From: Archaeoglobaceae archaeon
GTDB taxonomy: Archaea; Halobacteriota; Archaeoglobi; Archaeoglobales; Archaeoglobaceae
Direction: 5' to 3'
Assembly (NCBI GenBank): GCA_025058955.1
Contig: JANXDV010000049.1
Location: 1 to 8,141, forward strand
DNA length: 8,141 nt
Part shown: in pieces, positions 1 through 5,533 of the stretch
Layout: each line of letters starts with the position of its first letter
Numbering within the stretch: position 1 is the stretch's first letter
Made by a program: the position numbers and the translations under genes
The notes under the pieces: generated by a model
What the model was told of the DNA's origin: nothing
Seen by the model: only the letters and a program-made list of their open reading frames with translations
Databases searched by the model: none

Positions 1-1632
1 ATGAATGATGAATACCAACTTAACCTACACAAGATTCTCCAACATGCTGCGAGAGTTCATGACGAGGTTGAAGTTATATCCTATCGAACTCTCCAAAATG
101 GAAACGTTCACACTTTTAACTATCTCCAGATCTATGAAAGAGTTTGTGCGATGGCAAATGCTCTTGAACAGCTCGGAGTAAAACCTGGAGACAGAGTTGC
201 AATTCTTGGATGGAACGATCACAGATACTTCGAGAGCTACTTCAGCGTTTCTGGAATTGGAGCGGTTTTGGTGCAGTTAAATATTCGTCTACACTTGAAT
301 GAGCTTGCATACATAGTGGAGCATGCTGGAGCAAAAGCGCTATTTTTTGACGATACCCTCGCAGAATTAGCAGAAAGATTAGCAGAGAGACACAAATTTG
401 AGTTTTTCGTCTTAATGAGCGATAAAAACCCTGAAGAAGTAAAAACAAAAATTAAACCGCTTTACTCATATGAAGAGCTAATAAGAAAGAATTCAAAGAA
501 AAGAGACTGGAATGAGATCGATGAGAGATCTGCAGCAACCGCCTGCTACACCGCAGGAACCGCAGGAAATCCAAAGGGAGTTTTTTATTCTCATCGATCA
601 CTCATTTTGGTGGCAATGACATCCGCTTATATGTTCGGTTTTACGAATTCAGATGTTTATTTACAGATCGTGCCTTTTTACCATGTTAATGGCTGGACAT
701 CTCATTTGGCATGTCCTATGGTAGGAGCAAAGATCATACTCCCCGGATTATACAATCCCGTGCATTTGACAAACATAATCTTGAATGAAAAGGTTACGAT
801 AACCTCTGGAGCACCAGCAATACTTTCTCCGATCCTGGAAGTGGTAAAAAGAATTGCACCAAATGCAAGACTTGAAAGGCTGAGACTAATAAGTGGCTCA
901 ACAGAACCTCCATTGGAGATGCTGAAAAGCTACGCTGAAATAGGAGCAAAAGTGATTCATGCGTATGGTGCTACAGAAACGTCTCCTCTTGCCAGCGTCA
1001 ATATTCCAAAGCCCAAGATCTTGGCAAAAAGCGAAGAAGAGCGATGGAATCACATGAAAAAACAAGGTTACTTTGCTTTTGGAGTTGAAACAAAGTTGGT
1101 AGATCCTTCGAGTGGAAAAGAACTGCCTTGGGATGGAAAAAGTGTTGGAGAACTTTGGCTTCGAGGACCTTGGATCATAAAAGAATACTACAACGATCCA
1201 AGGACAAAAGAAAGTGTGACTGAAGATAAATGGTGGAAAAGCGGTGATGCTGGAACAATAGATGAGCTCGGATATTTCCATATCGTAGATAGACTAAAGG
1301 ACATAATAAAGAGTGGTGGAGAGTGGATTCCGAGTGTGGATCTTGAGAAAAATCTAATGAGCCATCCTTATGTGTATGAGGCGGTGGTTATAGGAGTTCC
1401 ACATCCAAGGTGGGGAGAGAGACCTTTAGCACTCGTTGTGTTGAAAAATCCGCATAAAAATAAGCCCAAAGAACAAGTTGAGACTGAATTGCGGGAACAT
1501 TTGCTTAAGAGATTCGCGAGATGGCAATTGCCAGACAAGATCTTCTTCGTTGAAGAGATTCCGAAAACGAGTGTCGGAAAGATCAACAAAAGATTTTTGA
1601 GAGAAAAATATAGAGATGTTTTCTTGAAGTAA
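1..1632 (+). CDS. Acyl-CoA synthetase (AMP-forming), fatty-acid/carboxylate-CoA ligase family
   Basis: A 543-residue member of the ANL adenylating superfamily, a normal length for medium/long-chain acyl-CoA ligases. These enzymes convert a carboxylic acid, ATP and CoA to acyl-CoA, AMP and PPi in the cytoplasm. Visible landmarks: phosphate-binding loop TAGTAGNPK at residues 184-192, SGSTEPP near 298-304, YGATETS at 322-328, the ribose-binding Asp416 in SGDAG, hinge region DRLKDIIKSGGEW at 430-442, and the C-terminal catalytic lysine K527 in SVGKINK. All main catalytic landmarks are present, so the enzyme is probably active, although the P-loop has Ala at a position usually Thr/Ser. The ATG is the first base of the window, so an upstream start or promoter cannot be judged. 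The gene ends with tandem stops TAA TAG. It sits 175 bp before a Liv-type binding-protein gene with its own promoter, so it is probably a separate transcript, yet its neighbours suggest it activates the imported acid. The exact substrate (fatty, aromatic or branched acid) cannot be read from the sequence. Confidence 0.93.
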   Translation: MNDEYQLNLHKILQHAARVHDEVEVISYRTLQNGNVHTFNYLQIYERVCAMANALEQLGVKPGDRVAILGWNDHRYFESYFSVSGIGAVLVQLNIRLHLNELAYIVEHAGAKALFFDDTLAELAERLAERHKFEFFVLMSDKNPEEVKTKIKPLYSYEELIRKNSKKRDWNEIDERSAATACYTAGTAGNPKGVFYSHRSLILVAMTSAYMFGFTNSDVYLQIVPFYHVNGWTSHLACPMVGAKIILPGLYNPVHLTNIILNEKVTITSGAPAILSPILEVVKRIAPNARLERLRLISGSTEPPLEMLKSYAEIGAKVIHAYGATETSPLASVNIPKPKILAKSEEERWNHMKKQGYFAFGVETKLVDPSSGKELPWDGKSVGELWLRGPWIIKEYYNDPRTKESVTEDKWWKSGDAGTIDELGYFHIVDRLKDIIKSGGEWIPSVDLEKNLMSHPYVYEAVVIGVPHPRWGERPLALVVLKNPHKNKPKEQVETELREHLLKRFARWQLPDKIFFVEEIPKTSVGKINKRFLREKYRDVFLK

Positions 1633-1638
1633 TAGTAA

Positions 1639-1652
1639 TTTTTATTATTTAT
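1639..1652 (+). terminator. T-rich putative archaeal terminator after the CoA ligase
   Basis: Eleven of 14 bases are T, starting with a run of five, only seven bases after the stop codon. Archaeal RNA polymerase often stops at T-rich tracts in the non-template strand without a hairpin. A second T run follows at 1668-1672. The whole gap is AT-rich, so the call rests on position and composition only. Confidence 0.4.
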
Positions 1653-1713
1653 ACTTCAAAAAAATAGTTTTTCTGAGACTTTAGCTTCAATAATAGTTAA
1701 GAATTTTTGACTT

Positions 1714-1728
1714 TTCAAAATATTTGAA
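1714..1728. promoter_or_regulatory. Palindrome TTCAAA-N3-TTTGAA upstream of the livK promoter
   Basis: Two perfect 6-base half-sites are separated by ATA. The site lies about 50 bp before the TATA-like box of the binding-protein gene. Dimeric archaeal regulators (Lrp/AsnC or TetR/MarR-like proteins) bind such sites, so an operator is possible. The surrounding DNA is very AT-rich and short palindromes arise easily by chance; no second copy is seen before the livH promoter. Confidence 0.25.
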
Positions 1729-1771
1729 GATTTAGATTATTTTTCTTGCCAAATTGAGACGAGCTAAAAGC

Positions 1772-1807
1772 AAAAATCTTAAATGCAACACTAAAAATCG
1801 AAAAATC
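1772..1807 (+). promoter_or_regulatory. Archaeal promoter (BRE + TATA) of livK, leaderless
   Basis: An A-rich BRE-like stretch AAAAAT at 1772-1777 is followed by the TATA-like box CTTAAATG at 1778-1785. The centre of the box is about 26 bp before the ATG at 1808, the usual TATA-to-transcription-start distance in archaea. Transcription would therefore begin at or next to the start codon, giving a leaderless mRNA. No Shine-Dalgarno sequence precedes the ATG, which agrees. The livH-side promoter has the same layout and 22 of 30 identical bases. Confidence 0.7.
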
Positions 1808-3292
1808 ATGAAAATGGGAAAAATGATGATCGGATTAGGATTGATCCTTGCGGTAGTATTACTTGGATGCACAGAAACACCTAAGCCCGCACCTACTCCA
1901 GTTCCTACACCAATTCCAACCACTCCAGTTGAAAAGACACCAGTGATTACAACTCCTGTTCAAACTACACCAATTCCCACCACTCCAGTTGAAAAGACGC
2001 CGGGGGTTGTGACCACGCCTCCAAGATTGACTGGAGAAATAAAAGTTTGTGCACTCTACGATACGAGAATTCCCGCATTTAAAGCAAATGTAGAAGCTTT
2101 AAAACTTGCCATTGAGGAAATAAATGCTCAGGGAGGAATAATGGGTAAAAAGCTTGAATTAATCCATCAGGACACTCAGAGAAAAGTAGACATAGCAATT
2201 ACCGCTTACAGAAGCGCCGTAATAGAAAAAGGATGCAAAGTTGTCTTCGTTGAGGGAGTCTCTGAAGAGGTCATGGCTCTTCTTGAAGAGGGAGCAAAAA
2301 TTTACCATAGCAATCCACACATAATGATCTCATCGCAGGCAGGCATGGAGTCAACGCTTAAGGTTATAGAGGACTACGAAAAGTATAAGTTCTTCTTTAG
2401 AAGCTTGCCTTCAGACCCAGAGATGAACTACAAGGTTACAAAAGTCTTCTTCGATATAGCAAAGGATGTCATTGGAGCAAAGAAGGTTGCCTTGCTCTTA
2501 GAGGATGCTGCTTGGACGAAATGTGCAAGAGAAGGTTGCACTTATAACACAAAGTTCGGAACCGTAGGCTCAAAGGCTATGAAGGATTGGGTTAAAGAGG
2601 AGTATGGGCTTGAGGTTGTTTATATTTCAAATCTGGCAGTTGGAGAGAAAAACTTCTTACCAATTCTTGAAACTGCTGCAGCAAGAGGTGCGGAGTTTAT
2701 ATTCGTGCTTTCGAGCTGGTATACTGATACAACGACTTTGACTAAGCAATGGGCATCTTCGAGTGCGAGAAACATTCCAATAGCATTCTTCGGCGGAACC
2801 GCACAGTGGATGACCGCATGGAATTTAACTGGTGGTGCTTCGCTGGGAACCATAGTGATGACATACGACTATGAAGCTATTCCTTTGGCAAATCCGAATA
2901 CTGCGGGAGTTATAAAGAAGCTCCATGAAAGGGGCATATCTCTCGACACCTCAACACATTATGCTTATTCAGAACTGATGAGAGTTAAGGAAGCGATGGA
3001 GAGGGCAGGAAATCCTGAAGATATAGACGCTGTAATAAAAGCAATGGAAGAACTTGAGTTCAAGAACCATACGATCCATAGAGCGGAATATATGTTCTTC
3101 GGCTACAAGAATCCGAATTTCCATTCCTATACTGGTGGTCCAACGATGATCGCACAGTTCCAATGCAACGGAAAACCAGTCTACATCGTTCCCAGTGATG
3201 TTCTTGCCAAAGGTGGCTACGTTGAAGAGTCGCAAAAGGTTCAGCCTGATGCTTACAAGTCTCCTGCAGAGCTTAGAAAGATCTGTAAGTAA
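1808..3292 (+). CDS. livK: Liv-type ABC transporter substrate-binding lipoprotein
   Basis: A 494-residue periplasmic-binding-protein type 1 (Leu/Ile/Val-binding family) protein that captures substrate outside the membrane and hands it to the permeases. I chose ATG 1808, not an upstream in-frame TTG at 1754, because a TATA box at 1778-1785 places transcription start at 1808 and because residues 1-21 then form a clean lipoprotein signal: Lys residues, a hydrophobic core, and lipobox LLGC with Cys21 as lipid-anchored residue. Residues 22-75 are a Pro/Thr-rich stalk with an exact 20-residue repeat (TPIPTTPVEKTP at 34-45 and 54-65). The binding domain begins near GEIKVCALYD (77-86) and contains the family motif AIEEINAQGGIMGKKLEL at 101-118. 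Cys239 and Cys244 (CAREGC) may form a disulfide. The ligand is unknown: aliphatic or aromatic amino acids, amides and carboxylic acids are all used by relatives. The nearby CoA ligase and CoA-transferase favour a carboxylic acid. Confidence 0.9.
   Translation: MKMGKMMIGLGLILAVVLLGCTETPKPAPTPVPTPIPTTPVEKTPVITTPVQTTPIPTTPVEKTPGVVTTPPRLTGEIKVCALYDTRIPAFKANVEALKLAIEEINAQGGIMGKKLELIHQDTQRKVDIAITAYRSAVIEKGCKVVFVEGVSEEVMALLEEGAKIYHSNPHIMISSQAGMESTLKVIEDYEKYKFFFRSLPSDPEMNYKVTKVFFDIAKDVIGAKKVALLLEDAAWTKCAREGCTYNTKFGTVGSKAMKDWVKEEYGLEVVYISNLAVGEKNFLPILETAAARGAEFIFVLSSWYTDTTTLTKQWASSSARNIPIAFFGGTAQWMTAWNLTGGASLGTIVMTYDYEAIPLANPNTAGVIKKLHERGISLDTSTHYAYSELMRVKEAMERAGNPEDIDAVIKAMEELEFKNHTIHRAEYMFFGYKNPNFHSYTGGPTMIAQFQCNGKPVYIVPSDVLAKGGYVEESQKVQPDAYKSPAELRKICK
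1905..2001 (+). repeat. 60-bp-period in-frame direct repeat coding the lipoprotein stalk
   Basis: Bases 1905-1941 recur at 1965-2001 with 35 of 37 identical (differences at 1918/1978 and 1939/1999). The period is exactly 60 bp, or 20 codons, so the reading frame is kept. It encodes Pro/Thr-rich stalk residues between the lipid anchor and the ligand-binding domain. This looks like a fairly recent tandem duplication that lengthened the stalk. Confidence 0.85.
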
Positions 3293-3316
3293 TCAAATAG
3301 TAATCAATATAAATCA

Positions 3317-3336
3317 TCTTCTTCTATTTTTATTAT
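3317..3336 (+). terminator. T-rich putative archaeal terminator after livK
   Basis: Fourteen of 20 bases are T, including a run of five, about 25 bases after the livK stop codon and well before the next promoter. This fits hairpin-free archaeal termination and would partly separate the binding-protein transcript from that of the permease genes. Read-through cannot be excluded. Confidence 0.45.
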
Positions 3337-3353
3337 ACCACTCAAGTCAAACT

Positions 3354-3365
3354 AAAAGCGCTTTT
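3354..3365. promoter_or_regulatory. Perfect 12-bp palindrome AAAAGCGCTTTT, possible operator
   Basis: A gapless, fully symmetric 12-mer about 88 bp before the TATA box of the livH promoter. Its GCGC core stands out in an AT-rich gap. It has no loop, so it is a poor RNA hairpin and a better candidate for a site bound by a dimeric protein. A T-rich stretch (3367-3373) follows, so a role in termination of livK read-through is the alternative. Function is unproven. Confidence 0.3.
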
Positions 3366-3446
3366 GTTATTTTAGCCAATTAAATTGAAGTCATAAGAGT
3401 GATCTCCAAGAAGTTTGTCTCTTCAGGCATAGCGGAGTGGCAAACC

Positions 3447-3482
3447 ACAAATTTTAAATACAACACAAAAGCGTAAAAAATC
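3447..3482 (+). promoter_or_regulatory. Archaeal promoter (BRE + TATA) for the livHMGF-CoA-transferase operon
   Basis: BRE-like ACAAAT (3447-3452) is followed by a near-ideal archaeal TATA box TTTAAATA at 3453-3460. The box centre is about 26 bp before the ATG at 3483, so transcription should start at that ATG. From the box to the ATG, 22 of 30 positions match the livK promoter without gaps. This gives the permease/ATPase operon its own start, separate from the binding protein, as expected where binding protein must be in excess. Confidence 0.75.
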
Positions 3483-3569
3483 ATGAAGTTGAAGAGAGAA
3501 ATCATGAAAAAATGGAGTGCTATAGTGATGTCTATTAAATTCGCAAATAAAAAACGAGAAGGTGGTTAA
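3483..3569 (+). CDS. 28-codon leader ORF preceding livH
   Basis: The ATG sits where transcription from the 3453-3460 TATA box should begin, so it would be read from a leaderless mRNA. The frame runs 28 codons to a TAA at 3567-3569, one base before the preferred livH start (GTG 3571), and the livH ribosome binding site overlaps its last codons. The predicted peptide is strongly basic (7 Lys and 2 Arg against 2 Glu) with a short hydrophobic stretch around residues 11-18, resembling the start of a signal peptide. No domain is recognised. The decamer AAATCATGAA surrounds this ATG, an in-frame ATG seven codons later (3504) and the livK ATG. It may be a translated coupler for livH, or the relic of a lost second binding-protein gene. 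Whether the peptide is made is unknown. Confidence 0.4.
   Translation: MKLKREIMKKWSAIVMSIKFANKKREGG
3557..3566 (+). promoter_or_regulatory. Ribosome binding site deciding the livH start
   Basis: AGAAGGTGGT contains GGTGGT (3561-3566), close to the GGTGAT element found before livM and livG. The gap to GTG 3571 is four bases, like the five and four bases at livM and livG. The alternative start GTG 3562 lies inside the site itself and would have no binding site, so 3571 is preferred. Confidence 0.6.
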
Positions 3570-3570
3570 C

Positions 3571-4443
3571 GTGATAGCCGAGGTTTCGTTGATCGTTGCC
3601 TATACCTTTATCTTTGGCTCAATGTATCTGGGAATTGCTCTCGGCTTTACATTAACTACAGGCGTGCTAAGAGTCTTTAACTTGGCCTATGGAGCAATCT
3701 TCCTCATTGCAGTGTATGGCACATGGATGTTCTGGAATGATGTGGGCTTTGGACTCATAGAGTCGATCGTGCTATCAATTGTTCTTGTCTCAGTGTTCAC
3801 ATATGCGGTTTATAGGATCGTGATCCTCAAGTTCGCAGAATTGGAAGACTACATGCTGGCTGCATTGGTTGCAGTTTTTGTCATAGTTGAAGAGCTGATC
3901 GCTTACTTCTATCCAGAGATTGTGGGAGTTTACATTCCTACAACGATCTATGGTGAACTTGTTCCCTTCGGAGAAGCAAACATTCCTGGACAATATGTTG
4001 TAACTGCATTCGTTTCTCTTGCACTTTTAGCGATCTACCTGCTGTTCTTCACAAAAACTAAAAACGGATTCATAATGAGAGCCATAAGCCAGGACATGTT
4101 TGCATCAAAACTTGTTGGAGTGAATTTCAACAGAACTTTTGCTTTGGCTATGATCATCGCTTCAATACCTCCAGCGATCATAATGCTACTGATCTCCCCA
4201 ATTTGGGCATTGAATCCCTACATTGGTTGGAGTGTTTTCACCATTGCCATTCTCGTTGCAGTTCTTGGAGGATTAGGTAACTTAAAGGGAAGCATTATGG
4301 CTGCATATATCATTGGTTTCATACAGGCTTTCGTTGGCTTCCTGTTGGATCCCAGACTGATGCTCCTGATCGCATTGATCGTTGTTATGATTGTGCTGAT
4401 AGTGCGCCCGAAGGGGTTGGCTAGGGCGGAAACAATATGGTGA
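3571..4443 (+). CDS. livH: Liv-type ABC transporter permease (LivH family)
   Basis: A 290-residue inner-membrane permease, one of two different subunits that form the substrate channel. It shows the usual LivH layout: several hydrophobic helices beginning near residue 5, the motif FNLAYG at 36-41 (family form: LNLAHG), the cytoplasmic loop contacting the ATPases at about 167-185 (FIMRAISQDMFASKLVGVN), the conserved LGGLGNLKGS at about 232-241, and a C-terminal RPKGL at 279-283. Length matches the family. The start is GTG 3571, chosen from its ribosome binding site; starting at GTG 3562 would add three residues. The stop TGA is six bases before the livM ATG and lies inside the livM ribosome binding site, so the two are translationally coupled. 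It begins one base after the stop of a 28-codon leader ORF. Confidence 0.93.
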   Translation: MIAEVSLIVAYTFIFGSMYLGIALGFTLTTGVLRVFNLAYGAIFLIAVYGTWMFWNDVGFGLIESIVLSIVLVSVFTYAVYRIVILKFAELEDYMLAALVAVFVIVEELIAYFYPEIVGVYIPTTIYGELVPFGEANIPGQYVVTAFVSLALLAIYLLFFTKTKNGFIMRAISQDMFASKLVGVNFNRTFALAMIIASIPPAIIMLLISPIWALNPYIGWSVFTIAILVAVLGGLGNLKGSIMAAYIIGFIQAFVGFLLDPRLMLLIALIVVMIVLIVRPKGLARAETIW

Positions 4444-4444
4444 T
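4439..4444 (+). promoter_or_regulatory. Ribosome binding site GGTGAT of livM
   Basis: A perfect match to the complement of the archaeal 16S rRNA 3' end (AUCACC), five bases before ATG 4450. It overlaps the livH stop codon, so ribosomes finishing livH are placed to restart at livM. Confidence 0.75.
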
Positions 4445-4449
4445 GAGAT

Positions 4450-5523
4450 ATGCCAAAAATTGAGCCGAGAAGGGGTAAGATCGTAATACACTTGCTCGGT
4501 AGGAAATATGAATGGACTGTCGAGCCAAGATACTGGAGAAATCCAATGATAGGGCTTGCACTCTGGTTAACTCTGCCATTGCTTATATATGCTACAGCAA
4601 CCTCTGTCTTCCATTACCATCCGATAGCATTGTTGTCAACCCTGATCTTTGCAAATCTTCTCATAATGATGGCGGTGCCCTTCAACCTTCAAGTGATCGG
4701 CACAGGTCGTCTGAGCTTTGGACCTCATTTCTTCTTAGCTGTAGGTGGCTACACTGCAGCATTGCTGAGCAGAGATTATGGAGTTAGTCCATTGCTCACT
4801 CTACCAGCAGCGTTTTTCATGGGAGCAATTATAGCCCTTGCAATAAGTCCGATCACAATAATTTCAAGAGGTGTTTACTATGTGCTGATAACAATGTTAC
4901 TGCCCTTTATCTTGGGAGAGATCACCTATTGGCGTTCCGATATCTTCGGTGCTGAAACTGGTATTCCAAACGTTGAGCTACTATTCCACACAACCGGAAA
5001 TGTGACCTTAGACGTTCTAATCTTCGTTTACGTCTCGTTGGCAATAGCATTAGTCTTCTTGTTCTTCGTTGATAGGACTCTAAGATCGAGGTATGGTCTG
5101 ATGATGGGAGTTATAAACGAGGACGAGGATGTTGCACTCTCTTATGGCATAAATGTTCGATGGATAAAGATCGTAACCTTCACACTTACAAGCGGAGCGA
5201 TGGCTATCAGTGGATGGTTCTTAGCACATTATCAAGGCTCATTCTCAGGACCAGTATGGCTTATGCCCTCTTTCCTGATCATGGTGCTTCTAACCGCAAC
5301 TCTTGCTGGAAAAGGAGCGATATATGGTGTAGTCGTAAGTGCCTACATCGTTGCAACGCTTAGAGAAATTACAAGAGTTAGCTTGGGCGAATTCTCAGTT
5401 GTAGTGCTCTTCCTAATCTTATTAACTCTGCTATACTTCCTAAGAGAAGGCTTCTGGGGACTTTACAGGAAGAGAAGATACAGAGAATACGAGCCGAGCA
5501 TTAGAGTTAGGAGGAAGACGTGA
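4450..5523 (+). CDS. livM: Liv-type ABC transporter permease (LivM family)
   Basis: A 357-residue membrane protein, the second permease of the importer. The first 30 residues are hydrophilic and basic, then hydrophobic helices begin near residue 33. Family landmarks: GRLSFGPHFFLAVGGYTAALL at 86-106 (typical LivM form GQLSLGHAAFFGIGAYTAALL), SRGVYYVLITM at 139-149, GAETGIP at 167-173, and the cytoplasmic coupling loop MGVINEDEDVALSYGINV at 219-236. The region usually reading GGLGTLxG is LAGKGAIYG at 285-293, a mild deviation, whereas its partner LivH keeps the standard GGLG. The C-terminal tail is rich in Arg and Lys (339-357), fitting a cytoplasmic end. The start is fixed by GGTGAT at 4439-4444. 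Its stop is one base before the ribosome binding site of livG, in the same tight operon. Confidence 0.93.
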   Translation: MPKIEPRRGKIVIHLLGRKYEWTVEPRYWRNPMIGLALWLTLPLLIYATATSVFHYHPIALLSTLIFANLLIMMAVPFNLQVIGTGRLSFGPHFFLAVGGYTAALLSRDYGVSPLLTLPAAFFMGAIIALAISPITIISRGVYYVLITMLLPFILGEITYWRSDIFGAETGIPNVELLFHTTGNVTLDVLIFVYVSLAIALVFLFFVDRTLRSRYGLMMGVINEDEDVALSYGINVRWIKIVTFTLTSGAMAISGWFLAHYQGSFSGPVWLMPSFLIMVLLTATLAGKGAIYGVVVSAYIVATLREITRVSLGEFSVVVLFLILLTLLYFLREGFWGLYRKRRYREYEPSIRVRRKT

Positions 5524-5529
5524 GGTGAT
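5524..5529 (+). promoter_or_regulatory. Ribosome binding site GGTGAT deciding the livG start
   Basis: The six bases directly after the livM stop are a perfect GGTGAT, four bases before ATG 5534. The in-frame GTG at 5525 lies within this site and is therefore unlikely to be the start. The same element serves livM. Confidence 0.75.
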
Positions 5530-5533
5530 CGAA

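Noticed and set aside
331..342. A partial copy of the AAAAGCGCTTTT palindrome (CAAAAGCGCT)
   Set aside because: It lies within the acyl-CoA synthetase coding region and only one half matches, as expected by chance.
898..1281. Antisense open frame of 127 codons opposite the acyl-CoA synthetase
   Set aside because: It overlaps conserved catalytic regions of the synthetase on the other strand, and its translation is low-complexity Phe/Ser-rich with no family likeness.
1704..1720. TTTTGA-CTTT-TCAAAA as a terminator hairpin
   Set aside because: The six-pair stem is almost entirely A-T, lies 75 bases after the stop codon and overlaps the better-centred TTCAAA palindrome, so it is unlikely to fold stably at high temperature.
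1754..1807. An 18-codon N-terminal extension of the livK-like gene from a TTG start
   Set aside because: It would place the TATA box inside the coding sequence, has no ribosome binding site, and puts a basic, non-signal segment before a normal lipoprotein signal peptide. ATG 1808 explains everything better.
1905..2001. The 60-bp direct repeat as a CRISPR-like or mobile element signal
   Set aside because: There are only two copies, they are in frame, and they encode a Pro/Thr stalk; no spacers, terminal inverted repeats or transposase are present.
3195..3383. A 62-codon + strand frame across the livK 3' end
   Set aside because: It mostly overlaps livK in another frame, then runs into AT-rich noncoding DNA; no start signal and no domain.
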